Assembly: GCA_965644315.1 (NCBI GenBank)
Contig: CBFFRQ010000032.1
Coordinates: 186,001 to 250,000 of the forward strand
Source: Caecitellus pseudoparvulus
Taxonomy: Eukaryota; Bigyra: Bicosoecida
Reading direction: 5' to 3'
Length of the DNA: 64,000 bases
The notes below the pieces were generated by a model. It was not told the DNA's origin. It saw only the letters and a program-made list of their open reading frames with translations, and ran no database searches. The translations under genes and the position numbers were made by a program. Each line of letters starts with the position of its first letter. The stretch's first letter is position 1. Below, piece by piece: positions 39,920 to 51,858 of the stretch.

Positions 39920-42900
39920 ATGCAGCCGTTTCGCGGCGTCCGGGGACGGCCCCGCACGGCCCACTTGCACCCTGCGCCACCGGGAGAGCCCGCCCCGCTC
40001 CTGCACACCTTAACTGTGCACAGGCGGGCGACAGCAGTGCCTGGCCGATCTCGCCCAGCTAGCGCAGGGGCAGCTTCGACCGCTTCAGCGGCGGACCAGT
40101 ACACTGCGCTGCCTCCCTCCCTCCGGAAAGCCCAGGCACGCTTTGCAAAGGTCATGCAGTTCTCCCAGCGGTTCGACAAAAAGGTTGATCAAAAGTTAGC
40201 CCGCCTGCGTGAAGAGGAGTCCAAAGGCATCCTGGCTGCCCGGCAGGAGTTGCGCAGGTCATTGGTGAGTGTCGCTGCGACCACTCTCCCTTCGCGCCTT
40301 CGGGTCTTGCCATACGCTCGCGGAGAGGCTACATGCGCTGTCCTCTGGAGTTCCCAACCGAAATGGTGATTGGGTTTCATCTTTTTGCGTTGGTGCTCCC
40401 CAAGGCTGTGCCTTTGCTCTCTTCCCGGCGATGCTGAGCCGTGTGGCGCTCAACGCTCATCACCAATCCTTGGTCGGTTCACAGGCGCAGGGGAAGGACG
40501 GCCCGGCATCGAGTGGGCAAGGGATTAAATCTTCTAGTCGTCAGCAAAGGTCAAGTGCCATCTCGAAGCATGCCCGCTCGCTGTCTCGGAAGCCTCTCTC
40601 TGTGGATGTAACGGAAGCACGTGCAGGGCACGGTTCAGCACACAGCGCCAGCACGCACCAACTGCGACAACTGCTGGGAGTGGCCACCCCAACAGGAAAT
40701 GTGGCTCTCTCTGACCGAAAACGGGCGGTGGGCTTGGTGGAGCTGCTGCTGTCCCGTTGTGAGGTGGTGCAGGCGGAAAGCAGCGCGGGTGACTCAGAGC
40801 CTGTTGCGTTGCTGCAACTTGACGCAGATCTGCGTGCTGCGTTGCAACGCGTGTTGCAGGAAGTGGAACAACACGAACAAGCTGAGCAGCGGTGGAATGC
40901 GGCCCTCAGGGCAAGAGCAGCCGCTGGCGAGGACGGCGATGGACATGCGTCGGTGCAGAGTGACGCTGCGGCCAGCACGCTTCATGGTGCAGCCACGCCC
41001 GAAAGGACAGAGAGTGATGAGTCATGCACTTCTTTCACTGAGAGTGGGGCCTCGTCTCAGCAGCAGCAGTCAAGTGGAGACGGCGTGGGGAGCAGTGCAG
41101 TGCTCCCGCCGCCCAGGACGGGGCAGGCGACAGAGCTTAGAGTGCGCACCAGGGCCCCGAGTGGCATTGATGCAGAGAGCATTGATGGGCCATCAAGTGT
41201 CCTGGGTGATGCCGATGAAGCGGCTGCGTGGGGAGCCTTGACCGCGCTGGCTGTGGCCTCCGGCACGGGGCAGGGGGACATTCACCTGGGCATGGGCATA
41301 GACCTGGGCTTGCACGTAGGCGCCGGGTTGAACCTGACGGGGCCGGGGGCCATCGGCCTTGGCACTGGCTTCGACCAGAACGAGGTGGCCTTGCACAGAA
41401 CCCACGTGCCAGATGAGGTGGACTTGCTGCCTGTGGATGAGTGCGTGAGTGAGCCGGGCACGCCCCCCGGCATGGAAGACCCCCTGGTTGAGCTGCCTCC
41501 CAAGATGTGGGCTGATGTGCACGACTACATCGCCAAGCCTGACGGGCACTTCCAGCGCGCCTCGCGGCGGCGCCAGCGTGAAGCCTACGCACAGCATGCC
41601 CTGCGGCACAGTGGGGCTGGGAAAGCGGTGCAGCGCGCTCAGTCAGGCAGCTCGGCACCCTTGACACCCACCTCGGGCTCGGCATATAATTCGCGAGCCC
41701 CTGTCTTGCCTCCCGGTGCAGCGAAAGCGAGGCCCCGCAAGGTGGGCCCAGGTGTGGCTGCATATTTCCGCACGGCCAATGCCCGGGATGAAGGCACAGA
41801 CACTCGCCTCGCTCAGCGCAGCATGGACTTGTTGGCTCGCACAGCCCGCGATGTACCTCCCTCACAATCACGCAAGGAGCGGGGAATGGTGCGCCGCGCA
41901 GCTCGCCAGGCCCGACAGGTCGCCGTCGGCGACCAGGTTGCAGGCGACTCAGATGATGGCTCTTCGGATGAGGAGCGCCGCGGCGTTGACACTGCTGCGG
42001 CAGACCTGGAGGATGCACTGGCTGTCAGTGGCGGCGGCGACATGTACCGTGGCGTGCAGCTGTTGCTGCATGAGATCGCCCGAGTCACTGGCACACCCGC
42101 TTCTGCTGCGCTGCAGCGACACCTTGCTGAGCTCGCGAACCCTCAAGTGAAGGACACTGCAGGCCCCTCAGAAGATGCAGCTGGCAAGCCACCACCCCTT
42201 CGACAGGGTGACATGTCCGCCTTGCCTGCCCTGCGTGCTCGTGCAGCTGGGCGCCGCCGCGCCAGGCAGGCTCAGGGCGAAGAGACGGTGGCAGCGTCCG
42301 AGACGCAGCTGGCGCACCGGCTGGCCCGCCGCCTCATGCACCGTGCCAAGATGAGCGCCTCGGTCGCCGCACGCAGCGCTCAAGACGCCGCCAAGACCGC
42401 CGAGGCGGAGGCACTCAAGGTGCACTGTGCTATGTACCCCATCGGCGGCGGTGGCGGTGCTGGTGCAGTGCAGCAAGCCCTGACACGCACAGCGCTGCAG
42501 GAGGCGGCAGCAGCTTCCCGCCGCCGCATGCAGGGCTCTGAGGCTGCAGCGGGCGATGTGTCGCCTACCAAGCCGCGGCCCAAGGGCTCCCGCCGCCGGA
42601 CGCTGCCCGACCGAGATCCAGACTTGCGGCGGCGGTGGGCCCACCTGCGGCGCTCGGCCCGCCGCCCTCAGGAGGCGCATGGCATGAGCACTGCGCCAGG
42701 CTCGGGCGGAGCAGGGCGCCCGGGGCACCCACGCCCCTCATCGTACATGTTTGCCAGCCAGCCCGGGGACCGCGTGCCTGTCGCGGGGGCTTGGGCCACA
42801 CACATAACCCTGCCCGCTGTGTCCGTGCACCGCATCATCCAGCTCGTGCAGCAGTACCGACTGGATGATGCGGACAATGCCGAAGCTCTAGACACGGATG

Positions 42901-45900
42901 GCCTGGCCTTGCCTGAGGAGGGTGCCGACAGTGCCTCCCTGAGTCCCAGAGCCACCCCGCGTGCAGGAGGCCAAGCAAGCCCAAGGGGGGTGAGTGATGG
43001 AGAGCTGGTGCTGGAGACGGGGGGTGAGCTGGGCAAAGGAGTCGTGCTCGTCTCACCCCGTGCAGGCGCACCTGCCACTGCCCGGTGGGGTGCCGGCGGC
43101 ACCGGGCGCCTGTCGCCACGGGACAGGCGCGGCTCGCCACGCGCAGGCAGTGAACAGAGCGCCTCCCCGCGACCCAAGCCACTCCCCGGCAAACTGGACC
43201 TGCGCCTGGCAACTCCGCAAGACGGGCGTGTCAAGGCCCGCATCCAGGCGGCCGAGGAGACTGCGCGCAAAGCGCTGCTGGATGCAGGCGACACAGGCTC
43301 GACTAGCCCTCGGCATGGACACCGCCGCAGCAGCTCCCAGCCCCTGGCTGACGCTCTGGAGATGCTCAAGGCAACGGAAGGAGATGCGGCCCTGGCAGAG
43401 CAGGCAGCCGCTGCACTGAGCAAGAATGAAGCTGAGCTGAAGGCCAAGGTGCGTGCAGGAGCCGCCGAGCTGCCGCTGGGCAGCGCCGAAGAAACTGCCA
43501 GCGCACGAAAGGCATTCGAAGCCATGGTCGGGACGACGATCCGAGATCGCGTGGAGCATGTTGGTTCGGATGGCTTGCCAGTGGAGACTGGCAGCGATGA
43601 CGCCTCTGAGGCAGGCTCGGTATCTGCAGCCTCGGGGGTTGCGCCGAGTGCATGGGGGGAGTGGCGAACTGGTCGACGGCAAACGGCCATCACGCCCCTC
43701 GCACACCGCTCCCCGCAACACAGCCGCAGACAACGGCCGTCGTCTGCCGCCTCCTCCGCAAGCAGTGTGGATGGCAGGCAGCTGCCCGACCCAGCTGCCA
43801 TGACAGAGAGTGCCCTGTCCCTTGCTCGTACAGAAGCAGTGGCAGAGCTTCAGGTTGGCGTCCCACTGTGGAGCACTGATGTGCATTTGAGGCACACGCT
43901 GACTGAGGCAGTGCAGGGACACCGACACGCCAAGCATACCAAGGCTTCACAGCCCGCTGGCGAGCAAGTGCCTCCGAACCAGCCGCCGTGCTTGTCAGAA
44001 ACCCTCGCTGCGGCAACAAGCCGCACGGAGCTTCCTCCCCGCCCTGCGTCGACCAAGGTCGCCCACTTCACACAAGAGTTGCAAGCGAAGCCGCAGGATG
44101 TGCTGGCTTTGACCCACACTGTGAAGCACAGCATGCCTGCACATGCCGGTGTGTCTCCCTTTGTCGTGGCAGCAGGGTCTGCGAACTCACAGCGCGCGCC
44201 GGAGAGGAAGCTGCGACCTGCTCGAACACGGCGCAAGGACGCGCAAGGCGCGCTGCCAGTCAGCGTCGTGCCGACCCCGGTTGATGCACGAATCGGGAGT
44301 GTTTGGACGGGCACTGAAGGCAGTGTGAAGCGCATTTTGAACGCTCAGCGCGTACATGATGCGCTGGAAGGACGCACTGGGCCGCCAGTTGTCCCGCACA
44401 GTGCGGCAGTCGTAGCAGAGGCGAAGAATGCCAGTGAGGGCAGTGACGATGACTTGGCCGTCGATGTGGGGGGTGATGGGGAGGCACTTGGAATGGCCCC
44501 GACGAGGCAGCAGGCCACCTCTCCTCGCCCGCGCCTGGACCGCAAGGAGAGCCATGGGGACCTGGCGCAGGAGGATGCCTCCCAAGCGTTCGCACCCCCA
44601 ACGGACCCCAGCAGGGGGGCCACAGAAAAGCGCCTCAATGCGGAGGCCCTGCAAAAATGTGGTGGGGTTCGCGGAGCAGGGCCCCGCCGCGGCGGGCGCT
44701 CAGGCTCCCCGCTGCCCTTGGAAGAACAGACAGCTGCACCTCGTGCCGTCCAGTGGGGCAGCGGGACCGCCACCTCCCCTGCCCTGCTTGAACAGCATGC
44801 TTCCCACCCAGAACGAGTCTTTGGCTCGCCAAGTGTAACTCCTGGGCACACCGTCCTGTCCCGCTTGTTGCCGCGCCCAATTGGAGCGACGTCTGTCTTG
44901 CGAAGGGTGCGGACTGGTGGCTCCACCACCACACCCAAGCGAGCCGCCGCAGGCACATCACCTGCTCGCACGCCCAACAGCACGGCAGCCCCAAGCAGTC
45001 TTAGCACACCCTTCACTTTGTCCCCAAGCCCTGAGCGGCAACCCGGTCCAGCCCCCACGACCACGCCGCGCCTTGTGTTTCGAGCGCCGTCGTTTCGGGA
45101 GGCTCAGCATGGGCCCAGCCCCGCCTCACAAGGTGCCGAGGGGGACGATGTGTCTTTTCACAGCAGTGAGGAAGGCAAGGCCCCACGAGACGTTTCCGGG
45201 GGATCCCAGGCGTCCAGTGGCAGCCCCTCGACACTTCCTGGCAGCCCAGTCGCTCGCGGTTCGCCAGGGCTGAACGTAGGTAAGTTCCGGAAACTGCTGG
45301 CCATGCAAGGCGCAGTGGCCCGCCTCAGCAGCGTCGTTGGCCGGAAAAATGCCCGCAGCAAGCGCAACAGCCTCCTACGGGTGGCGCAACTGGCGAACGC
45401 GCAGCAGAACCTCGCAGTTTCCGCGGCGGCCGGCGGCGACGATACGCTGACAGCGGCTGACGTGCAACGAGCAGCCGAGCAGCTGGCAGCGGCCGAGGTG
45501 GCTGGGGCGCTGTCTGTGGCTGGGCACATGGTGGATCCCATTGTCGGGCCCAAAGTGTCTGTGATGGTGTCCGAGGTGAATGATGCCTCAGCCGTCGTTG
45601 CGCGCATGCCGTGGAGCGAAGTGGGCACGGACGCCTTGCGCGCCCCACGGACAGCGCTGCAGGCCCTCACAGAAGAGGACATCGCAGAAGGCAGAGTGGA
45701 TCGAGCAGCCGATTTTGACCCCTTTGGAGCCCGGGGCACACTTGGACTGCCTTCAACTGACACGGGCCTGGACTACGGCGAGTACAGTGCAGAGAGGCGA
45801 GAATGGAGCACCGCTCTGCACGCTCGAGCCACTAGCGCGGTGCAAAAGGCTCTGTACAAGGCGCAGCCCTGGTGGCATCGTGCTGAACCCGGGGAAGAAG

Positions 45901-46955
45901 CAGCCACCCTTGCCGATGAGCCGCCTGCGCAGCAAGTTGGAAGCGCGCCGAGTCCGGCTGCTGAGGCCAACCGACCTGCGCCGCCACAGCCTTCAGTCGG
46001 TCCTCCGTCGAGCAAAGACGGCAGCTTTGACGAAGACTTGGCGGGGCTCAACCTGGAGGGCATGGGAGAAACCCTTGCTCTGTCCGCTTCCGCAGTGGCG
46101 TCAGGCCTGGTTGCGCGCCTGCGCCACCGGGAAAAGCGGCCAAGCGCCGTGTCCTGGGCGACACGCACAAGCGCCGCAAGTGATGGCGAACCAGGCGGCA
46201 AGTCACGCGCTCCAGTGGAAGAGGGGGGTGAAAGCAGCTTCAAGATCAAACATGAGCGGGACATTCGCCCCAGCGTTGCTTCTCTGACGGTGCGCCGCGG
46301 CCAGAGGGGTGCGGCGCAGAAGGGGCAAGGTGTCAGCGCAGTGCCACGCCAGGTGGAGCCTAGTGTGAGCATGGTGGCGTTGGCATCCGTGCCATCTGTC
46401 GCACAGTCGTTGGGCGGTGCAGATGATGATGTGGCCTCAGTCAGCTCACACTTGGCACATGTGACAGGAACTGCAGGGGGCGAAGTGGCAGTCGGAGCAC
46501 GCAGTGTCGGGCAACAGGGAAGAAACTCACAAGGTGACCCCGACGTGCAGCTGTCATTGGAGCAAAAGATACAGCTTCATGGTGCAGCTGCGCTGCGAGC
46601 TGGTCAGACTGCCGAGTTCCAGCCACGGCACACACATCGTCGTGCTGAGGCCATGCCCCGCTGCTTCGCGGATGCTGTGCAGTTCCGCTTGACTGGGGTG
46701 AAGGCTCACACCCAAGAAGGCGCGAAGAAAGTTCGCAAGGCTGCGCAATCCGCTGTGCGAAAGTACCAGCGGAGGGAGCTGAGCAAGCTGAAGAGTGCCC
46801 AAGAACACCACCAGCGGGAAGTGGCCATTCGCAGCGCAGCCATGAGCGCTGTGAACGATGTCATGTCCGACATTGCCCTGAGCCGCCGTCGCCACGTGCA
46901 CCGCGCAGCTTTCGGCGTGCAGGATCGCCCGCCGACCATGAAGGACTCTGAATGA
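39920..46955 (+). CDS. Very large, mostly disordered protein, 2,271 aa
   Basis: Two exons, 39920-40264 and 40485-46955, joined in phase 0 by a 220-bp intron (GTGAGT...TTCACAG). The start at 39920 is the first in-frame ATG; a later one (MQFSQRFDKK, 40154) is possible. Exon 1 holds a conserved-looking basic helix (LRKAQARFAKVMQFSQRFDKKVDQ). The rest is dominated by Ala, Ser, Pro, Arg and Gln with many SPRxxxR and Ser-Pro sites. Near 41,270-41,400 there is an odd Gly/Leu tract (LGMGIDLGLHVGAGLNLTG). Helical basic stretches occur near 41,500-41,900, 42,280-42,400 and at the C-terminus (46,700-46,880, KKVRKAAQSAVRKYQRREL). No catalytic domain is seen. A scaffold or cytoskeletal role is only a guess. 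Confidence 0.65.
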
Positions 46956-47007
46956 CTTGGTGCCGGTGCTGCAAGAATGCATTCGAAGCGAAGCCCCTCC
47001 AGACGAC

Positions 47008-49812
47008 TCAGACTGCCTCCACCAGCTTGGGGCAGCGAGGGAACTTGAGGGACTGAAAGCCAGCCTTGGCTTGTACGGACCCAGCATACTTCGCCAACAG
47101 CTCCTGCGGCCAGCCAGCCTTGTGCAGGACAGCTACAATTGCAGGTGGGGTTGGCACTTGCATGATCTGTTCTGGGGTCAAGTGTTCCGCGTCTCCACTG
47201 TGAACCAGGGCAGAATGCGCGAGCGCAGTGCAGGCTTCGATCCAAGCGGGCTCTGTGCCTGAGGAGCCATGCTCCAGTCGAGGAGCAGGGCTTTCCAAGC
47301 ATTCGAGGAGACGAATGACAGCCGCTTCCGCACTCTTCGCATATGGGGCGCTGGCATCCCACTGAGGGGCTTTGCGTGCTGTGTTGTACAAGTGACGCGC
47401 CGAAACTGCCAGCATCCACTGCTGCGTCCCATCCAAGTCCCGCAAAGCCGCTCGCAAAGCTGCCGGCTGACGAAGAGCAACCGGCTTAGAAGGGCGAGTA
47501 TCGAACACGAGCTTGTGCAGGGCCAGGGACAGCAGGCCTGCCGCGGATTCGGCAGACACCTCTCGTATGCTAGTGGCAACTGCAAGCAGCTGCACAAGGT
47601 CGGGCGTGGACCACTGCGTGGCGCGGGTGGCCTGGGAATGCTGATTGACACGACATGTCTTGGACTCGTTTGCCGTGGCTGTGCCCGAGTGTGCTTGCAA
47701 GTACGTGCCAATGCCTGTGGAGGTAGCTGCTGCGTGTTTTTGTGCCCGGTGGCTGGACGGCTTGGGGGGAAAGAGCTCGCTGCCGAAACCCGGGACTTTC
47801 CCCTCATGCTGCACGGCGCGGCGAAGCAGAGGCTCAATGAAGCGGTCTGTGACTAGCTGAGGGTCAATTCCAGCAGGGGAGTTCTTCGCACCCACTGACC
47901 TCACGCCTGCCTGCGCCATGGCGGCGGACAGGTCGCGCTCTGCCCCTTCGTCCCCTGCCCGTAGCTCAGCTGCCGCTCTAAACGGATCGCTGCGGTGCAG
48001 ATTCACCGCTTGTGGGTGCACATGGCTGCGTAGTGCCACGGCCAGCAGCGCCCGCATGCCACTGTGGGGCGGCAGAGCTGCACATGCGCTGACGCTGAGC
48101 ACCGCTTGCAGCAAAGCTGGCGGAGCGCCTTTCCCAATGGCAGCGGGAACAGAGGCAAAGTACGCTGCGTATTGTAAGGCACTTGCAATTTGGTGGGGTT
48201 TCCAATGCAGTGCTGGCAATGTGGCAAGGTACTGCGCCATGGCGTGGGGTGACAGGTCCCGCAAGCGCGGACTGACCTGCCGCCCTGCCACAGCCGCCAA
48301 CTGCCCATCCTGCAGCCCAACAGTGGCCAGGGAGCGCAGAAGCGAGGTGATTTCTCGCGGCTCGGGGGCAACTGGTCGTACAGGCGCATACGAGCGCTTG
48401 GTGGAGCGTTTTCCGTGCGTTAGGGCGTCAGGGGGGGGGTCAGCGTGATGCAACATGGCGGCTGTCGCGCTTTTCACTGCAGTCACGACCAGCGGCTTCA
48501 AAACTGCTGCCTCGGGGCTGTCAGCAGCCAGCTGCTGATGAGCCCAAGCTGCATGGTCCGCCAATGCTGCCACTTGTTGCCCCGTGCCTCGCCCCAGGCG
48601 CTGGGGGTGCTGTGCGGCCTGCAGCAGCAATGCCCACAGAGGCACGTCAACCAGGCCAAGCTTGCGGTAGCCTGACGCGATGGAAATGAGGCCTACGAGG
48701 GACTGCTTGCGCATGCTTGCCATGAGGGCAGGTCGCAAGCTTTGCATAACTTGCGCTGTGGGTGTCAAGGATCCATCTCGGTGGAGGCAGAGTGACGGCG
48801 TGCTTGACTTGGCGATGGCGTGGGTGAGGTTGGCCAGCACCTGCGGCGTGACGCTGGCCTTGGCCAGCGCCGTCTCCAGGTGGGCGGGGGGGAGGTCAGC
48901 CACAGACTGAATGGCCCGCTGCAGCTTGTGCGTCGCCAGACTCAGCAATACGTGCACGCTCTCCGCATTGGTCGCAGGGGGCGGCGCGGGCCGGCCTTGG
49001 TGAAAAGCGTACATCTCGCGCAGGTGCTGGGGTGACGGGACTGCCACGGCGCTGCCTGGCGCCAGGGACACGGCAGACGTCGCCATGCTGACTGCTTCGA
49101 TGAGAGACACGTGCTTGCGGAGGCGAGCGGCCCGCTCGGCAGCCTGTGCCAGCACCTGTGCGTCGGCCGCCCCGGCCATGCTCAAACCGTGCAAAAACTG
49201 CACCAAGTCCTTGGCGTTGAAGCGCCTGAAGCGGCCCCTGGCCGCACCAACCACACCTTGCACTAACTGGGGCATGGCCATGCCAGAACGCCCCACGGCG
49301 TACAGCGTGGAGGACAGTGAGCGTGGGTTGAGAGCAGGCGCATCAGGCTTGCCAGCCGCCAGCTCCGCCAGCATACTGCTCTGCAAGTCTGCCATGCGCG
49401 CAGTGAAGGTTTGCAGGGGCAGTGGTTGGCGCTTGTGGGGTGCAACTTCCTTCTGCAGTGCAAGGACTCGCTGCAGCGCCGAGGCGTGGGCAATGGCGTC
49501 TGCGGAGTGCGCCTCGGCAGACCACACCTCCAGGGCCTCGCCGGCTGTCCGGCACGACCGCAGCAAGCCGTGGATGTAGGCAGCTGGGGAATCAGTTGCA
49601 CGGCGCTCGGCAGGTGCAGGACGACTCTGGTACACCTTCACTGCTCGCTTGCTCTTCGGGGCTTTGGCCAGTGCGTCCCCGACTGAGGACTCCACAGCCG
49701 TCGTTGAGCTGGTTCTCACTGCATGAAACGCTGGGATGAAACTGCGCCCGACCCTGCAAGCCACCCCAGAGCGCCCTCTGAGCGAGGCAGCCGCAGCCGC
49801 GGCCACAATCAT
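47008..49812 (-). CDS. Predicted mitochondrial helical-repeat protein (FASTK/OPR-like), 934 aa
   Basis: A single exon from ATG 49812. The N-terminus MIVAAAAAASLRGRSGVACRVGRSF is an Arg/Ser/Ala-rich presequence. The body contains repeated helix pairs of the type seen in FASTK, heptatricopeptide and OPR proteins, e.g. LVQFLHGLSMAGAADAQVLAQA, EITSLLRSLATVGLQDGQLA and SPHAMAQYLATLPALHWKPHQIASALQ. These proteins bind organellar RNA. No RAP domain is visible at the C-terminus (ending CPKLVEAV), unlike the gene at 10.2-12.7 kb. Two low-complexity linkers break the repeats. It converges on the preceding large gene (52 bp between stops) and diverges from CLP1. Confidence 0.6.
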   Translation of the reverse strand: MIVAAAAAASLRGRSGVACRVGRSFIPAFHAVRTSSTTAVESSVGDALAKAPKSKRAVKVYQSRPAPAERRATDSPAAYIHGLLRSCRTAGEALEVWSAEAHSADAIAHASALQRVLALQKEVAPHKRQPLPLQTFTARMADLQSSMLAELAAGKPDAPALNPRSLSSTLYAVGRSGMAMPQLVQGVVGAARGRFRRFNAKDLVQFLHGLSMAGAADAQVLAQAAERAARLRKHVSLIEAVSMATSAVSLAPGSAVAVPSPQHLREMYAFHQGRPAPPPATNAESVHVLLSLATHKLQRAIQSVADLPPAHLETALAKASVTPQVLANLTHAIAKSSTPSLCLHRDGSLTPTAQVMQSLRPALMASMRKQSLVGLISIASGYRKLGLVDVPLWALLLQAAQHPQRLGRGTGQQVAALADHAAWAHQQLAADSPEAAVLKPLVVTAVKSATAAMLHHADPPPDALTHGKRSTKRSYAPVRPVAPEPREITSLLRSLATVGLQDGQLAAVAGRQVSPRLRDLSPHAMAQYLATLPALHWKPHQIASALQYAAYFASVPAAIGKGAPPALLQAVLSVSACAALPPHSGMRALLAVALRSHVHPQAVNLHRSDPFRAAAELRAGDEGAERDLSAAMAQAGVRSVGAKNSPAGIDPQLVTDRFIEPLLRRAVQHEGKVPGFGSELFPPKPSSHRAQKHAAATSTGIGTYLQAHSGTATANESKTCRVNQHSQATRATQWSTPDLVQLLAVATSIREVSAESAAGLLSLALHKLVFDTRPSKPVALRQPAALRAALRDLDGTQQWMLAVSARHLYNTARKAPQWDASAPYAKSAEAAVIRLLECLESPAPRLEHGSSGTEPAWIEACTALAHSALVHSGDAEHLTPEQIMQVPTPPAIVAVLHKAGWPQELLAKYAGSVQAKAGFQSLKFPRCPKLVEAV

Positions 49813-50163
49813 TGTGGGAACTGGGCTAGTGTTGCTAAGACAGTGGCCAGCCCGTCCTGCCCTCTGCAGTGCAGCCTGGAAGTAGCCAGGCAGGCAAGTA
49901 CTCCTCCAGGTGCTGGCTTGTGAGAGTTCCTGGGAAGTGGCACTTTGTCGTACGGCTCAAAACGTCGGCCCAGCGTATTTCCACAGGGCGCACATTTTTG
50001 TTGTATGCCTTACAAGTCTTAGTGCCAACTCTCCTGTTGCGCGGCACGCTCCCCTCACAGGCATCCACAAGAGTTTCGTGCACATCACACGCCCCAGCAC
50101 TTCTGCCAGGCTTTGAGGTAAATCTGGACGGATACGGCGAAACCTTGGGCTGAAGACGTGTAA
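49813..50163. promoter_or_regulatory. Divergent intergenic region, 351 bp
   Basis: Between the mitochondrial repeat-protein start and CLP1 start. It is less GC-rich than the genes, with small T-rich runs near 49,990-50,010. No RNA gene, repeat or clear promoter motif was recognised. Confidence 0.4.
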
Positions 50164-51824
50164 ATGGCATCTCAGGAGTATGTTATCAGCAAAGAGACAG
50201 AGCTCCGCGTCGTGGTGGGGGCAAAGGGAACCTGTACCGTGAGGGTGAGTGCGGAAGCGAAACGCAGGCAAGGGACACGCCTCGCCTGCGCACGAGCGGC
50301 ACTACGCCCGCGCTCCCTTTGCCACACAGCTCACACAAGGCACTGCCGAAATCTTCGGTGCAGAGCTGGTGGAAGGGAAGGAGTACTCTTTCCAGCCCAA
50401 GAGCACGTTCTCCGTCTTCAGCTGGCTCGGCGCAACGGTGAGTAGCCACGTGACCTGCCCGTGCTTTCCTGCCACACACCCCATGCCCACCTCTGAGCAT
50501 GCAAGCCACCCCCCTCTACCCCCTGCGACAGGTGAGCCTTGTCGGGGATTTGTCCGAGGAGGTCCCCCCCACTTGCAGCTCAGACACCACGGTGGCATCC
50601 ATTGTGGCGATTCACCAGCGCTTGGAGGCGCGGCGGCAGGCAGCCGCCTCCACTGGCTCCTATGGCCCTCGAGTAATGGTTGCGGGGCCCACAGACGTTG
50701 GCAAGTCCACCATGGTGCGCACACTGGCGACTTACGCGGCTCGGCTGGGCTGGGCGCCGACCCTTGTGGACTTGGACGTGGGACAGGGTGACACGCTGGC
50801 ACCGGGCTGCATTGCCGCCTCACCTGTCGACATCCGGTGCGTGGACCCGGCCGCAGACGGAGGGTGGCAAGGCCGGACGCCGCTTGTGTACTTCCCTGGC
50901 TCCACCAACCCTGATGCTGTCATGCCTGTGTGGGAGCACCACACCTGCCAGCTCGCCCGCGGAGTCAATGCTCGCATGGTGTCCGATGCGACTGCGCGGG
51001 CATCTGGGCTGTTCATCAACACGGCAGGTTGGGTGGAAGGTAAGGGCTACGGCATGCTTTTGCACGCTGCCAAGGCGTTCAACGCTGACGTTGTGCTGGT
51101 GCTGGGACAAGAGACGCTGGTCACTCGGCTCAAGTCTGCGAAAGGACTGGCCGACATCCAGCTGCCGCCCCTGCCCACCCCTGCTGCAGACCCCGTTGCA
51201 GCCAAGACAGGGGGAGCGCTGGCCTCCAGCTCCACTGCCAGCGCACCCAGTGCTGCGGCAGGGGGCGCACAAGCTGGGGCAGGTGCAGGTGCCACAGAGA
51301 CGGATGCAGCAGAGGTGGAGGAGGGGGCGTGGTCTGCTCAGCCGGCTTTGCCCCCGCGCCCCCACACCACTGCAATTGTGTACGTGAAGCGATCTGCAGG
51401 CGTGGTGCCGCGATCCAGGGTGGTGCGGCAGCAGAGCAGGAACGAGCGAGTGCGTCAGTACTTCTACGGTGCCCAGGGCGACCTCATGCCCACTGCGCAC
51501 ACACTGCTCTTGGAGGAGGTGCACGTCGTGTCCGTGGGGGGTGGCGTGCTGGATGCCCTGCTGCTGCCTGTGGGCAAGGAGTCCCTCTTGCACCCACTCC
51601 GCGTGACAGAGTTGAGTGACAGCGAGCTGGAAGACCTCGTGCACCAGGTGCTGGCAGTTTCCTTTGCCAGCAAGCAGGACGCCGTCCCTCACGTGAACGT
51701 CGCTGGTTTTGTGCATGTGCTGGGCGTGGATGTTGCCAAGGGCACCATGCGAGTCATGAGCCCCAACTCCAAGAAGCTGCCCGGCAAGTTCCTCATCTGC
51801 GGCAGCGTGAAGTGGGTCCCCTGA
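50164..51824 (+). CDS. CLP1: Polyribonucleotide 5'-hydroxyl-kinase CLP1, 493 aa
   Basis: Three exons: 50164-50244, 50330-50437 and 50532-51824 (introns 85 and 94 bp, GTGAGT donors). The N-terminal beta domain begins ETELRVVV and continues in exon 2 with GTAEIFGAELVEGKEYSF, which is the CLP1 signature. The Walker A loop GPTDVGKST is at about 115-123, followed by VDLDVGQGD (Walker B region), VYFPGSTNP, FINTAGWVEGKGY and a C-terminal domain with RVRQYFYGAQGDLMP. CLP1 phosphorylates RNA 5' ends and acts in pre-mRNA 3'-end cleavage (CF II) and tRNA splicing in the nucleus. An Ala/Gly/Ser-rich insert of about 60 residues sits before PHTTAIVYVKRS. It ends 34 bp from the convergent TMX-like gene. Confidence 0.95.
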
Positions 51825-51858
51825 GCCACCTCGCCTCTTCAGCTAGAATGCATTCCGC

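Noticed and set aside
40269-40484. In-frame start of the 2.2-k residue protein at 40269
   Set aside because: The stretch lies between a GTGAGT donor and a TTCACAG acceptor in matching phase 0, and exon 1 upstream encodes a protein-like basic helix, so it is better read as intron.
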